From CAG-170 sp022779365 (GTDB lineage Bacteria; Bacillota; Clostridia; Oscillospirales; Oscillospiraceae), in assembly GCA_022779365.1 (NCBI GenBank), contig JALFSI010000040.1:1-64000 (forward strand): a DNA stretch of 64,000 nt, in the 5' to 3' direction. The notes under the pieces are model-generated. The model was not told the DNA's origin and did no database searches. It saw only the letters and a list, made by a program, of their open reading frames with translations. The translations under genes and the position numbers were made by a program. Shown one piece after another: positions 25,122 through 33,927 of the stretch (positions within the stretch are counted from its first letter, which is position 1; every line of letters begins with the position of its first letter).

Positions 25122-26771
25122 TCAAGGAGCGTCGGATGTGTGCAGTGTGTCAACGGCGGATGCCAGATGCAGATATTTCAGATATTTTTTATGATAAAAA
25201 GGCTTCTTTGACGGATCCGGCACAAAAGTCTCTGCCTGATCCGCTGCCATTGCGGCGCTGGCTACCGGCAGCGAGGGGTAGCAGTTGGAGGCTACCGCGG
25301 CATACATGGCAGCGCCGAGTGCACAGGTCTGATCGACGCAGACGGTCGTGACCGGTATTTCCAGAAGATCGGCCATCATTTGCATAATGTACGGGGATTT
25401 TTTTGAGATCCCTCCAACGGCAAGCACACGTTCGACCGGGATGCCGCTTTGGACGAAGCCATCAAGGATCCGCTTCATTCCGCTTACTGCGCCAAAGACC
25501 AAGGCGCGGTAGAGCGCAGGTGCGTCAACGGCAAGGGAGAGCTCTGCAATCGCGGCGCGCTGCTGATCGTCTGTATTCGGATACCTGCGTCCATTGAACC
25601 AATCCAGAGCGATCGGAAAAGCGCTGCCGCGCAGTGTGCTGGCCGCAGCTCCAAGCTGTGCAAGCAGATCGTCTGCAATGGCGTCATATGTGTTTTTATC
25701 CTCGGCGCGCAGCCTGTCAAGTGGCCAGAGCAGCAAATCACGAAACCATGCAAAAATGTCGCCAAATGCTGCCTGACCAGCCTCGATTCCAATCAGTCCA
25801 GGCAGGATCGAATCCTCTGCCTGTCCACCGTAAGCTCCCAGAGAAGTGCCGGCAAGACGTTCCGGGCGGGCAACGGCGAGCTCAACAGCAGAGGTGCCAA
25901 CGGTGCAGACGATCACGCCCTCTCGGATACCCGCGCCGACAGCGCCTGCGTGCGCGTCAAAGGAGCAGCCAGAGATCACCACATCGTGCGGCAGCCCCCA
26001 TTTATCTGCCCATTCAATATTGAGCAGACCTGCTCGCACGGTAGCTGGCTTCGGGGAGACCGTGTAACGATCGCGAATCACCGCGAGATAGGGGTCGATG
26101 GATTCCAAGGTTTCCCTGTCTGGTAGACCGTTCCAGCTACTGTGCCACAGCGCCTTATGCCCTGCGGCGCAGGCGCTGCGGTATAATGTGTTCGGAGCAG
26201 TATTTCCGCACAGGACGCCGACGATCCAGTCACAGTGCTCGACCCATGTATATGCGCGTGTGCGGAGGATCGGTCTGCTTTTTACGGCGTGAAGGATCTT
26301 TGCCCAGTACCATTCTGCACTGTATGTGCCCTGATATTTCCGATAATCGACTGCAGCCGAGGAAAAAGCGGCATTGATCGCGTCGGCTTCCTCTTGCGCA
26401 GAGTGATCCTTCCAAAGATAAAACATCGCATCCTCGCATTCCGAAAATTCTTCCAGAAGCGCGAGCGGAACGCCGTTTTGATCGACAGCGACCGGCGTCG
26501 AGCCGGTCGTATCTACGCCGATCCCTACGATTTGACGACGGGAATCCGCAGATAGAGCGACCAATGCGCCGCGGACACACTGCGTCATGGCTTCCAGATA
26601 ATCTAGGGGGTGCTGCCGGAAAATATTCTTATCGGGGTGTCGGTAAAGACCCTTTGCCCAGCGCGGGTATGAGGCGACGCACTCGCTTATCACATGACCG
26701 GTTTTGACGTCGACAACGATCGCACGGACAGAATCCGTGCCGAAGTCGATCCCAATCGTATACTTGTCCAA
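25122..26771 (-). CDS. FGGY-family carbohydrate kinase, ribulokinase-like
   Basis: A 549-aa sugar kinase. The N-terminal phosphate-binding strand is GIDFGTDSVRAIVVD; GIGVDTTGSTPVAVD and a C-terminal LAVGGISKKSPY motif are typical of AraB-type ribulokinases, as is the length. The reaction would be ATP-dependent phosphorylation of a ketopentose or polyol. The start is TTG at 26771 with GAGGGAGAG upstream and 13 bp after the M24 gene; the longer frame to 26831 would overlap it without a ribosome site. It is the last gene of the cluster 2 importer operon, so it likely phosphorylates the incoming substrate. Confidence 0.85.
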   Translation of the reverse strand: MDKYTIGIDFGTDSVRAIVVDVKTGHVISECVASYPRWAKGLYRHPDKNIFRQHPLDYLEAMTQCVRGALVALSADSRRQIVGIGVDTTGSTPVAVDQNGVPLALLEEFSECEDAMFYLWKDHSAQEEADAINAAFSSAAVDYRKYQGTYSAEWYWAKILHAVKSRPILRTRAYTWVEHCDWIVGVLCGNTAPNTLYRSACAAGHKALWHSSWNGLPDRETLESIDPYLAVIRDRYTVSPKPATVRAGLLNIEWADKWGLPHDVVISGCSFDAHAGAVGAGIREGVIVCTVGTSAVELAVARPERLAGTSLGAYGGQAEDSILPGLIGIEAGQAAFGDIFAWFRDLLLWPLDRLRAEDKNTYDAIADDLLAQLGAAASTLRGSAFPIALDWFNGRRYPNTDDQQRAAIAELSLAVDAPALYRALVFGAVSGMKRILDGFVQSGIPVERVLAVGGISKKSPYIMQMMADLLEIPVTTVCVDQTCALGAAMYAAVASNCYPSLPVASAAMAADQAETFVPDPSKKPFYHKKYLKYLHLASAVDTLHTSDAP

Positions 26772-26784
26772 TGCTGCTCTCCCT

Positions 26785-27954
26785 CTATAGCTCAATATGA
26801 TCCTGGTTTCCGTTGGTAAAAAGCCGCGCACCCGTTTCGGTGATTACCGCGACGTCCTCAAAGCGGAAGCCGTACTCTGCGGTACGAAAATAATTATCGA
26901 CTGCAATTGTCATGCCGGGCCGCAATACCTCCTGACCGGAAATCTGGAAATACGGTTCTTCATCCTCCATAATACCAAGACCGTGGCAAGGGGCACCTGG
27001 CGGGCAGCCATACCCGCTACTGCGAAAGTATTCGTTATATTGTGCCGTGACGTCGCCAGTGGTAGTGCCCGGCTTCAGCCACTCGTCAGCGAGCTTTTGA
27101 TGTACACGGAGCATAAAATCAAGCTCCTGTTTCAGCTGCTCCGGCATAGCCCCAAAGAAAAACGGTCGGCTGTACGAGCCGCAGTAGCCACCGAAATGGC
27201 ATCCAAAACCGACGGTGACCACTTGCTCCCGTCCGGCGCGCAGATGCTTATTGCGCCCGATGCTGCATCTTGTCATACGACCAGAAAAATTACCCATTGC
27301 GAAGCCAGGTCCCTCTCCACCATTTTTGTACAGCTCAGAAGCGAAAATACCCTGCATTTCATACTGTGTCATGGCGGGGGAGAGCTGCGGCAGAGCGCGC
27401 TCAAAGGCATGCTCAGTCAAAATACACGCCTGCTCGATCAGCGAGATCTCAGTCTCGGTTTTGTTCATCCGCAGATGGTGCAGGATACTGTCGCAGTCAA
27501 CCAACTCGGCATTTTCTGCACAGCCTGCGCGCAGCTCCTGATACAGCGGATACGGAATGGTGGCATAGTCGCCGAGCCCCAAACGGCGTACCGGCCGCCC
27601 ACCTGTCACCTCATCCAAAAGTGCCTGAACAGAACGAAGTTCAACGCCGGGGTTGAGGATCGGGCTTTCCGAGTGATCAAACGCAAGACACTGCCTGACA
27701 CGCGACGGTCCAAAAGCATTCGTTTGCGCATATTCCAGCGACTCCGTTGCATTGAGCACGAGCGGCAGACCGCTTCGCCCTACCAGAACACCGCCAACCT
27801 CAAAGGCAGGCCAATAGTCTGCGAGATATACAAGATTGCGGTAGCTATCCTCCGTCCCATAGCAGAAAAATGCGTCCAGATCCAGACGGATCATCTCTTC
27901 CTGCAACCGGTGAATCCGCTGGCAATATTCGGTATATGCGATTCCTGTTTGCAT
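26785..27954 (-). CDS. M24-family (creatinase/aminopeptidase-fold) protein lacking metal ligands
   Basis: A 389-aa protein with a creatinase-type N-terminal domain (about 1-150) and a pita-bread M24 domain (about 160-385). Active M24 peptidases use two Asp, one His and two Glu. Here the first Asp position reads VTVGFGCH, the second reads YCGSYSRP, the His is kept (PCHGLGIMED), the first Glu is Asp (IAVDNYF) and the last Glu is kept (RFEDVAV). It is therefore probably not a dinuclear metallopeptidase; creatinase is a metal-free precedent in this fold. The start follows AAAGGAGATGATCCC. It lies between the MFS and kinase genes. Confidence 0.8.
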   Translation of the reverse strand: MQTGIAYTEYCQRIHRLQEEMIRLDLDAFFCYGTEDSYRNLVYLADYWPAFEVGGVLVGRSGLPLVLNATESLEYAQTNAFGPSRVRQCLAFDHSESPILNPGVELRSVQALLDEVTGGRPVRRLGLGDYATIPYPLYQELRAGCAENAELVDCDSILHHLRMNKTETEISLIEQACILTEHAFERALPQLSPAMTQYEMQGIFASELYKNGGEGPGFAMGNFSGRMTRCSIGRNKHLRAGREQVVTVGFGCHFGGYCGSYSRPFFFGAMPEQLKQELDFMLRVHQKLADEWLKPGTTTGDVTAQYNEYFRSSGYGCPPGAPCHGLGIMEDEEPYFQISGQEVLRPGMTIAVDNYFRTAEYGFRFEDVAVITETGARLFTNGNQDHIEL

Positions 27955-27958
27955 GGGA

Positions 27959-29092
27959 TCATCTCCTTTTATATGAAAATGTGTGATTTGCGGAAAAGAA
28001 CATGGCAACAGCCATAAGCAATGCGGTCATGCTGAGAATGAGAACGGGTATTGCGCCGCCAAAACGCTTTTCAAAAATACCAAGCAGTGTCGGTGACACG
28101 GTACCTCCGATGCATGAGGCGAGGCTCATGCAGCCAATGACTGTTCCGGCGTGCGTGCCTGCCCGCGCCGACGCGGTCAGCATTATGCCCGTCCAAAGCG
28201 ATGAGCAGGACAGCCCTGTGAGGAATGCTGCCGTAAGCGCAAGAATATCAGTTTGAGCAAGATTAAGAAGTACCAGAGCCAGAAAAGTCAACAGGCAGCA
28301 GCACCAGGTCGGAATACGCCGCACGAGCGGGAGTATGCACAAGGTCCGCCCAAGCGCCATAGCCAGCCAAAAGGCGGTGAGGGCATATGCGCCGCAGGCT
28401 GAATGCAGGTGATTTGTAAAGAAGCGAACCAGGGTGTAGGCCGTGCCATTTTCGATCATACCATACAGGAATATGGCGCATAACAAAATGAAAATCCCAG
28501 CAGGAAGCACAGGGGCTGTGCCAGATGCCTGCCTGTCCGGGCAAAGCCTTGCAGAACGATCTCTGAGAAATAACGGGAAAATAAGAAGCGCCGCGAGTCC
28601 GGGGATCAGAAATGAAAATCGCCATGGCAGGGAGAAGCGCGCCGCAAGGACAGGCGCAAGCAGTGCACCGAAGCAAAAAACGCCTTGTGAACCGTTGACC
28701 GCCGCCGCTCCGCAGGGCAGTCTGGTCAGCAGTGCAGTCGCCGTACATTCGATGAAGCTGTAGCCTGCGCCGATCAGAAGCACTGCCGGAAGGACGGTAC
28801 AGCGTAAAGACGCCTGTATGCCTAGACATCCGCAGGAAAAGCAGAGGATGCCTGCGAGCAGCGCGGTCTGATATGAGCGGCGGTCTGCGATCTGCCCGGC
28901 AAGCAGCGGAGCGATGACCATAATGGCATATTGCCCGCTCACCAAACCGCCTGCCAGGGCTGCGTCCAGGTGATACTCGCGCGCCATGTCGCCGATCGAG
29001 CGCTGAAAGCCTCCCGCCTCCAGACCGAGAAACAGCAGCAAAAGGCACAGTGGGAGTATGGTCGCCAGGCTGCCTTGTTTTGTTGTTTTCAT
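27959..29092 (-). CDS. MFS transporter
   Basis: A 377-aa permease with about twelve hydrophobic helices, of common MFS length. A positively charged cytoplasmic loop after helix two contains AGQIADRRS, the usual GXXXDRXX(R) motif. It begins MKTTKQGSLATILP. The ribosome site is weak. The hairpin at 29131-29173 lies in front of it, so its expression is probably lower than that of the binding protein upstream. Substrate unknown; it might export a product of the cluster. Confidence 0.8.
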   Translation of the reverse strand: MKTTKQGSLATILPLCLLLLFLGLEAGGFQRSIGDMAREYHLDAALAGGLVSGQYAIMVIAPLLAGQIADRRSYQTALLAGILCFSCGCLGIQASLRCTVLPAVLLIGAGYSFIECTATALLTRLPCGAAAVNGSQGVFCFGALLAPVLAARFSLPWRFSFLIPGLAALLIFPLFLRDRSARLCPDRQASGTAPVLPAGIFILLCAIFLYGMIENGTAYTLVRFFTNHLHSACGAYALTAFWLAMALGRTLCILPLVRRIPTWCCCLLTFLALVLLNLAQTDILALTAAFLTGLSCSSLWTGIMLTASARAGTHAGTVIGCMSLASCIGGTVSPTLLGIFEKRFGGAIPVLILSMTALLMAVAMFFSANHTFSYKRR

Positions 29093-29130
29093 ATTGTCGT
29101 TTTCTGTACAGATCTCATAGAAAATAGCAA

Positions 29131-29173
29131 GGAACGTATGAAAGGGAATCGCCAGATCCCCTTTCATACGTTC
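29131..29173 (-). terminator. intra-operon hairpin
   Basis: Perfect arms GAACGTATGAAAGGG (29132-29146) and CCCTTTCATACGTTC (29158-29172) with an 11-base loop, between the binding-protein stop and the MFS start. It lacks a U-run and resembles an mRNA-stabilising attenuator. Confidence 0.6.
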
Positions 29174-29239
29174 GCTTCATCAGGAGCATTCTTCTTGCAG
29201 GGATGGCAGTCCGCAGCCCCAGGTCAGAACCGCTTGCAA

Positions 29240-30280
29240 TCAGTTAAAGGTCGGTGTGTTCGTGTATTTTTCTCTCAGCAGCTCGTTGCCGATGTAGTCT
29301 TCTGCTTTCAAAAGCGAGCAGTTGAAGAGAATATTGCTTGTGGTGATGTGTCCATAGGGGGGCGTCGAAGAGATCACGTCAGTCGGATGCGCCGCCGCAT
29401 ACAACTGGAGCATGGACTGATAGCCCATCATGTACGGGTCATCCACGACCGTTGCGGCAATCTCACCCTTTTCCATGCACTCCAGCGTGGCTGTGCCAAA
29501 ATCACTGCCGACGACTGTGATGTCGTTACGACCGACTGTGCGGACAGCCGCAGCCGCAGCTGCAGAGCCAGTACCGCCGGTGGAGAAGACCGCCGTTACA
29601 TCAGGATTAGCCTGAAGGGCGGCTGTGGTATTGGACTCCGCGATCGCCGTATCCCCGTTTTCGTTACAAACATCGGCAATGGTGATGCCAGGATAGTTTG
29701 CAGCAAGATAGTTTTCAAATCCCGCGTAGCGCTCTTCCTGCGCGGCAGAGCCGAACAGCGTGACGACAATGACCTCACCGCTTCCACCGAGCTGCTCACC
29801 GATAAAGGCGGCTGCGGTTGCGCCAAAGCTGGCATTATCCGTACCGAGATAGCACAGGCGTTCGCTGTTGGGGCAGTCGCTGTCGCAGGTGATCACCGGG
29901 ATACCCTCGTCAAGCGCATTATTGATGGAAGAGACAAGCGTGTCCTCATCCGCGCAGGCAACAAGGATGCCCTGCGGATGCTTGCCGGTGACGGCTTCGA
30001 GCGCCCGGGCCTCCTGAGATGCGTCCGCCTCAGCAGGGCCCTGAAGCTCAGTCTTAACACCGAGCTCATTTGCCGCAGCCAGGAAACCGGCATAGACCCA
30101 ACTGAAATACTCAGAGCCCTTTTCAAATGTGACATAAACATAGCACTCATTGGACTTGTCGGCAGAGACGGTTGCTGTACCGGGCTCTGTCGTTGCCTTT
30201 GCGCCGCTGCACGCGACCAGAGATGCCACCAGCAAAATTGCGGTAAGCAGTGCCAGAAGCTGTTTGGTTTTCTTTTTCAT
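29240..30280 (-). CDS. sugar ABC transporter substrate-binding lipoprotein (RbsB type)
   Basis: A 346-aa type-1 periplasmic-binding-like protein. Lipobox LVAC, Cys at residue 24. CYVYVTFEKGSEYFSWVYAG begins the first lobe; IPVITCDSDCPNSERLCYLG and FSTGGTGSAAAAAAVR are the hinge-side motifs. Relatives bind ribose, other monosaccharides, polyols or AI-2. It is encoded after two permeases and an ATPase in the same operon. Confidence 0.87.
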   Translation of the reverse strand: MKKKTKQLLALLTAILLVASLVACSGAKATTEPGTATVSADKSNECYVYVTFEKGSEYFSWVYAGFLAAANELGVKTELQGPAEADASQEARALEAVTGKHPQGILVACADEDTLVSSINNALDEGIPVITCDSDCPNSERLCYLGTDNASFGATAAAFIGEQLGGSGEVIVVTLFGSAAQEERYAGFENYLAANYPGITIADVCNENGDTAIAESNTTAALQANPDVTAVFSTGGTGSAAAAAAVRTVGRNDITVVGSDFGTATLECMEKGEIAATVVDDPYMMGYQSMLQLYAAAHPTDVISSTPPYGHITTSNILFNCSLLKAEDYIGNELLREKYTNTPTFN

Positions 30281-30305
30281 TTTTGTGATTCTCCTTCGTT
30301 TTTCT

Positions 30306-31268
30306 TTATTTTTCCTTTACTCTTTGCCCGAGTAAGACTGCCCCAACAAGAAATACGCCTGTAACGATGTCCTGAAAATATGTATTGATCCCGCTCAGCA
30401 AGAATGCGTTATAGACGAGCGCGATAAAGATAACGCCGATGATCGTTCCGCCGACGCTCCCGACGCCGCCCTTGGTCATGCTGGTCCCGCCAACGACAAC
30501 GCATGTGATGGCACGAGTGTCCAGATTCAGACCGTAGGAGTAATTCGCAGCCTGATAATTCAGAACAGCCATGAGTCCAGCGATCGCGGCCAGAACGGCA
30601 GACTGGATAAAGACAAAATACATTGTGCGGTTCACGCTGATGCCGCACAGGTCCGCGGCCTTCGCATTGCCTCCGACAAAATATACCCGCCGGAAAAAGC
30701 GATTCTTCGCCAGCATGACCGCCCAGACACACGCCAGGACCGCCAGAATGATCAGCGGGAGCTTAATGCCGAAGATGCGGACTCTGGAAAGTACCATAAA
30801 CGGCTCTGGGAGCCCGGAAATGGAGCTGGAGCCCGTTACGACAAGATTGAAGCCCTTGAGAATGAGCTGGACTGCCATGGTGACGATGAACGGGTGAACA
30901 TTCAAGAGGTTGCGGAGGAAATTATTCGCCGCACCGATCGCCGCTGCGAACAGCAGCACCAAAAGCATACCCAGCCAGATATTAACGCCGCTTTTGATCA
31001 TCAGGCAGTAGACGATCGCCGTGAACGGCATGACGCCGGCGACGGAAAGATCAATACCGCCGGATATAATGACCAGCGTCAAGCCGAGCGCGATAATGCC
31101 CTCAGGAACATACGCCATCAGCATCGCTTTGATGTTGTACAGGGATAGAAATCCGTCGTAAACAAAGGACATCGCCGTGCAGATGATCACGATCATAATA
31201 ATGACCGCAACAAGCTGAATGTCTGCTTTTTTCAGGGCTCCTTTTATGGACAGTGCGCTGCGCTTCAT
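30306..31268 (-). CDS. ribose-type ABC transporter permease
   Basis: A 320-aa membrane protein with about nine hydrophobic helices. It carries the RbsC-family motifs GGIDLSVAG, GGNAKAADLCGI (EAA-like loop contacting the ATPase) and a VVGGTSMTKGGVGSV stretch. It overlaps the ATPase gene by 4 bp. With the second permease it should form a heterodimeric channel. Confidence 0.88.
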   Translation of the reverse strand: MKRSALSIKGALKKADIQLVAVIIMIVIICTAMSFVYDGFLSLYNIKAMLMAYVPEGIIALGLTLVIISGGIDLSVAGVMPFTAIVYCLMIKSGVNIWLGMLLVLLFAAAIGAANNFLRNLLNVHPFIVTMAVQLILKGFNLVVTGSSSISGLPEPFMVLSRVRIFGIKLPLIILAVLACVWAVMLAKNRFFRRVYFVGGNAKAADLCGISVNRTMYFVFIQSAVLAAIAGLMAVLNYQAANYSYGLNLDTRAITCVVVGGTSMTKGGVGSVGGTIIGVIFIALVYNAFLLSGINTYFQDIVTGVFLVGAVLLGQRVKEK

Positions 31269-32776
31269 TCCTGCACCTCCTTTTTTGCCGCATAGACGCG
31301 TGTCATGACATCGCGTTCCGTTAACCCTGCGTTCTGCATGATCCCGCAGGAGTGACCCTCATGCATGACCAGGATCTCGTCTGAAAGCCGGAGGATCTCA
31401 GGAAGCTCGCTTGAGATCACAATAACGGCAATACCGCTGTCTGCCAGTTCGCGCAGCATACGGTGAATGGTCATTTTTACGCCGACATCGACGCCGCGCG
31501 TCGGCTCATCCACGATCAGGACCTTCGGATGTGCCAACAGGGCTTTTGAGAACAGTATTTTCTGCTGATTGCCGCCTGAATACGTCGCTGCGTTCCGATC
31601 CTTTACAGGCGGACGAATGTTGAGCTTTTTGATATATTCGTCTGTCGTTTCATCAATTTTCCTGCGCGCCATGGTTTTCCACCTGGTCGTGAAATCCTGC
31701 AAAGACGCAGCAATGATGTTGTCCGCGATCGGCTTTGTAAGGAACAGCCCGAGGTCGCGGCGGTTTTCGGTCAGATACACGATCCCTTTTGCGATCGAGC
31801 GCTTCGGGGAGCGGAAGCGAACCTCCTGCCCTTCGTAAACGATCCGACCGGAATCGTAGCTGTCAGCGCCAATAACAGACATGATGGTTTCCGTCCGACC
31901 TGCACCGATCAGACCGAACATCCCGAGAATGCGCCCTTTTTGCGCCGAAAAGCTGATGTGCTGAAACTTTTTTCCATTGCACAGGTCGTCAACCTGTAGG
32001 ATCAACTCACCGGCGTCTGCATTAGGCGGCAGAAAGGACTGCGAATCCAGATTATCGCCGACCATCATTCGGATCATATTGGACGAGGTGATCTCATCGC
32101 CCGTCAGGTGTCCGATCAGTCTCCCGTTTCGCAGAACAGATACGCGGTTACAGATCGCCTTGACCTCATCGAGCTTGTGACTGATGAAAATAACCGTCAT
32201 TTGTTTTTCATCACGCATCCGGCGGACAAGCGCAAAAAGATGCTCGATCTCGTTTGCGGAGAGGGAACTGGTCGGCTCGTCCAGGATCAAAACGTCGATC
32301 TTGTGAGACGCGACTTTAACGATCTCAATGACCTGCTGCATGGCAACGCTCAGATTCTCGACCTTCTCGTGAGGATCCAGACTGATGCCCATATCATCCA
32401 GAATTTCCTGTGCTTCCCGGCACATCTTCTTTTCCTGCACAAAGCCAAACGCATTGACCGGCTGGCGGCCGGCAAAGATGTTCTCTGCGATCGACAGATT
32501 CCCAACAACGCTCAGTTCCTGGTGAACGATGCCGATCCCGTGGCTGTATGCCTCGATCGCATTGTGCAGACGGATCTGTTCGCCATTCTTGTATATGCTG
32601 CCGTCATTGGGCTGGTAAACACCGCCGATGATCTTCATCAGTGTGGATTTTCCTGCGCCGTTTTCGCCAATGATGGCGTGAATATCCCCGCGCCGGACCC
32701 CCATACTGACATCCTGAAGTACGTAGTTTCCGCCGAATTTTTTGCCGATGCCCTCAAGGCGGATGATGTCGTCCAT
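31265..32776 (-). CDS. sugar ABC transporter ATP-binding protein (RbsA type, two domains)
   Basis: A 503-aa protein with two nucleotide-binding domains in tandem. In the first, Walker A GENGAGKST is at residues 37-45 and Walker B LILDEPTSSLS follows; the second has GLIGAGRTE, YSGGNQQK and VDEPTRGVDVG. The non-canonical second Walker A is normal for RbsA/MglA proteins. The start at 32776 lies one base after the upstream permease stop, with GAAAGGGG as ribosome site. Confidence 0.9.
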   Translation of the reverse strand: MDDIIRLEGIGKKFGGNYVLQDVSMGVRRGDIHAIIGENGAGKSTLMKIIGGVYQPNDGSIYKNGEQIRLHNAIEAYSHGIGIVHQELSVVGNLSIAENIFAGRQPVNAFGFVQEKKMCREAQEILDDMGISLDPHEKVENLSVAMQQVIEIVKVASHKIDVLILDEPTSSLSANEIEHLFALVRRMRDEKQMTVIFISHKLDEVKAICNRVSVLRNGRLIGHLTGDEITSSNMIRMMVGDNLDSQSFLPPNADAGELILQVDDLCNGKKFQHISFSAQKGRILGMFGLIGAGRTETIMSVIGADSYDSGRIVYEGQEVRFRSPKRSIAKGIVYLTENRRDLGLFLTKPIADNIIAASLQDFTTRWKTMARRKIDETTDEYIKKLNIRPPVKDRNAATYSGGNQQKILFSKALLAHPKVLIVDEPTRGVDVGVKMTIHRMLRELADSGIAVIVISSELPEILRLSDEILVMHEGHSCGIMQNAGLTERDVMTRVYAAKKEVQE

Positions 32777-32777
32777 T

Positions 32778-33746
32778 TTACGCCAGCCCCTTTCTTGCAG
32801 CATTTTTCTGATGGATCACGTCAATGAACAGCGTCAGAACCAGCATGACGCCGCTGATCGCTGTCTGCCATTCCGCGCTGCCGCCAAACTGGATGAAGGA
32901 ATTGTTGACGAGGGCAACAAGCAGCACGCCGAGCGCTGTGCCAAAGATATTGCCTTCTCCGCCGGACATCACAGCACCGCCGATCACAGCCGCTGCGATC
33001 GCCTGCGTTTCATAGCCATTGGCATATGCAGCATTCCCCATGGCGTAACGGCTGCACATCAGCACGCCGCACATCGCAGCACAAAATCCGCTGATGGCGT
33101 AACCGCCAATAATGACGAGATTGGAGGATATTCCGGACATATATGAGACGTTTTTTGAGGTCCCGACCAGATATACCTTCTTAAAGAATGCATTTCTGGG
33201 GACGATCAGAGCCATGACCAATACGACAAAAACAGAAATCAGGATCAGATTCGGGATCCCAAACAGCTTTCCCTGACCGATCTGATAAAAAGAAGCAGGC
33301 AGACCTGTAATGGTATAGCCATTGGTCAGCACATAGTTTATCCCGCGAAGCACAGACTGTGTGCCGAGCGTTGCCACAAATGGGGCTAGACCGCCGTATC
33401 CAACGAGTGCACCGTTGACCGCGCCGAGCAGCACGCCGATCAAAAGCGCGGCAAGGAGCGTCGGCACAAGAGCCGCCCCACCCTGTAGCATTTTGGCAAC
33501 GATCACAGAAATGAATGCAATAATCGGTCCAACGGAGAGATCCACGCAGCCAAGCATCAGCACGATCGTCATGCCGCATGCCAGGATCAGGTTGAAGGTG
33601 ACCGTAGTCAGGCTGCTGCTCAGATTTGAAACCGTAAAGAACGTTTTTGGTTTCAGGATGGACATGACAATCGTACATACCAATATCGTAATGAGCAGTA
33701 CAATGATCCTGCTGGATACCTTTCGCTTTTTTGTCACTGTGTTCAT
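32778..33746 (-). CDS. ribose-type ABC transporter permease
   Basis: A 322-aa RbsC-like permease, first gene of the minus-strand operon. It carries GCVDLSVGPIIA, GTSKNVSYMSGI and GGAVMSGGEGNI. Its promoter is at 33788-33815. It is paralogous to the 30306-31268 permease. Confidence 0.88.
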   Translation of the reverse strand: MNTVTKKRKVSSRIIVLLITILVCTIVMSILKPKTFFTVSNLSSSLTTVTFNLILACGMTIVLMLGCVDLSVGPIIAFISVIVAKMLQGGAALVPTLLAALLIGVLLGAVNGALVGYGGLAPFVATLGTQSVLRGINYVLTNGYTITGLPASFYQIGQGKLFGIPNLILISVFVVLVMALIVPRNAFFKKVYLVGTSKNVSYMSGISSNLVIIGGYAISGFCAAMCGVLMCSRYAMGNAAYANGYETQAIAAAVIGGAVMSGGEGNIFGTALGVLLVALVNNSFIQFGGSAEWQTAISGVMLVLTLFIDVIHQKNAARKGLA

Positions 33747-33787
33747 TTTGAAAACACTCCCGCCTTTCGTGTTTGGTCTCTACTTGC

Positions 33788-33885
33788 ATTATAGCATCAA
33801 AACAGCCTTAGTCAACTACTTTTTAAAATAATTTTGAAAATAATTTTGAAATGTACTTGAAATATATACGGCGCTGTGATATGCT
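33788..33885. promoter_or_regulatory. divergent promoters of cluster 2
   Basis: Minus strand: TTGACT (33810-33815) and TATAAT (33788-33793), spacer 16 bp, for the importer operon. Plus strand: TTGAAA (33857-33862) and TATGCT (33880-33885), spacer 17 bp, for the M24 gene. Between them AATAATTTTGAAA occurs twice in tandem (about 33827-33852), a candidate operator for the ROK repressor encoded at 35284. Confidence 0.6.
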
Positions 33886-33927
33886 GAGGGCAAGAAATCA
33901 TTCCATATAGACGAAGGAGGCATTTAA

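Noticed and set aside
24932..25153. 73-aa minus-strand open frame
   Set aside because: No ribosome site, overlaps the end of the kinase gene and shows no family features.
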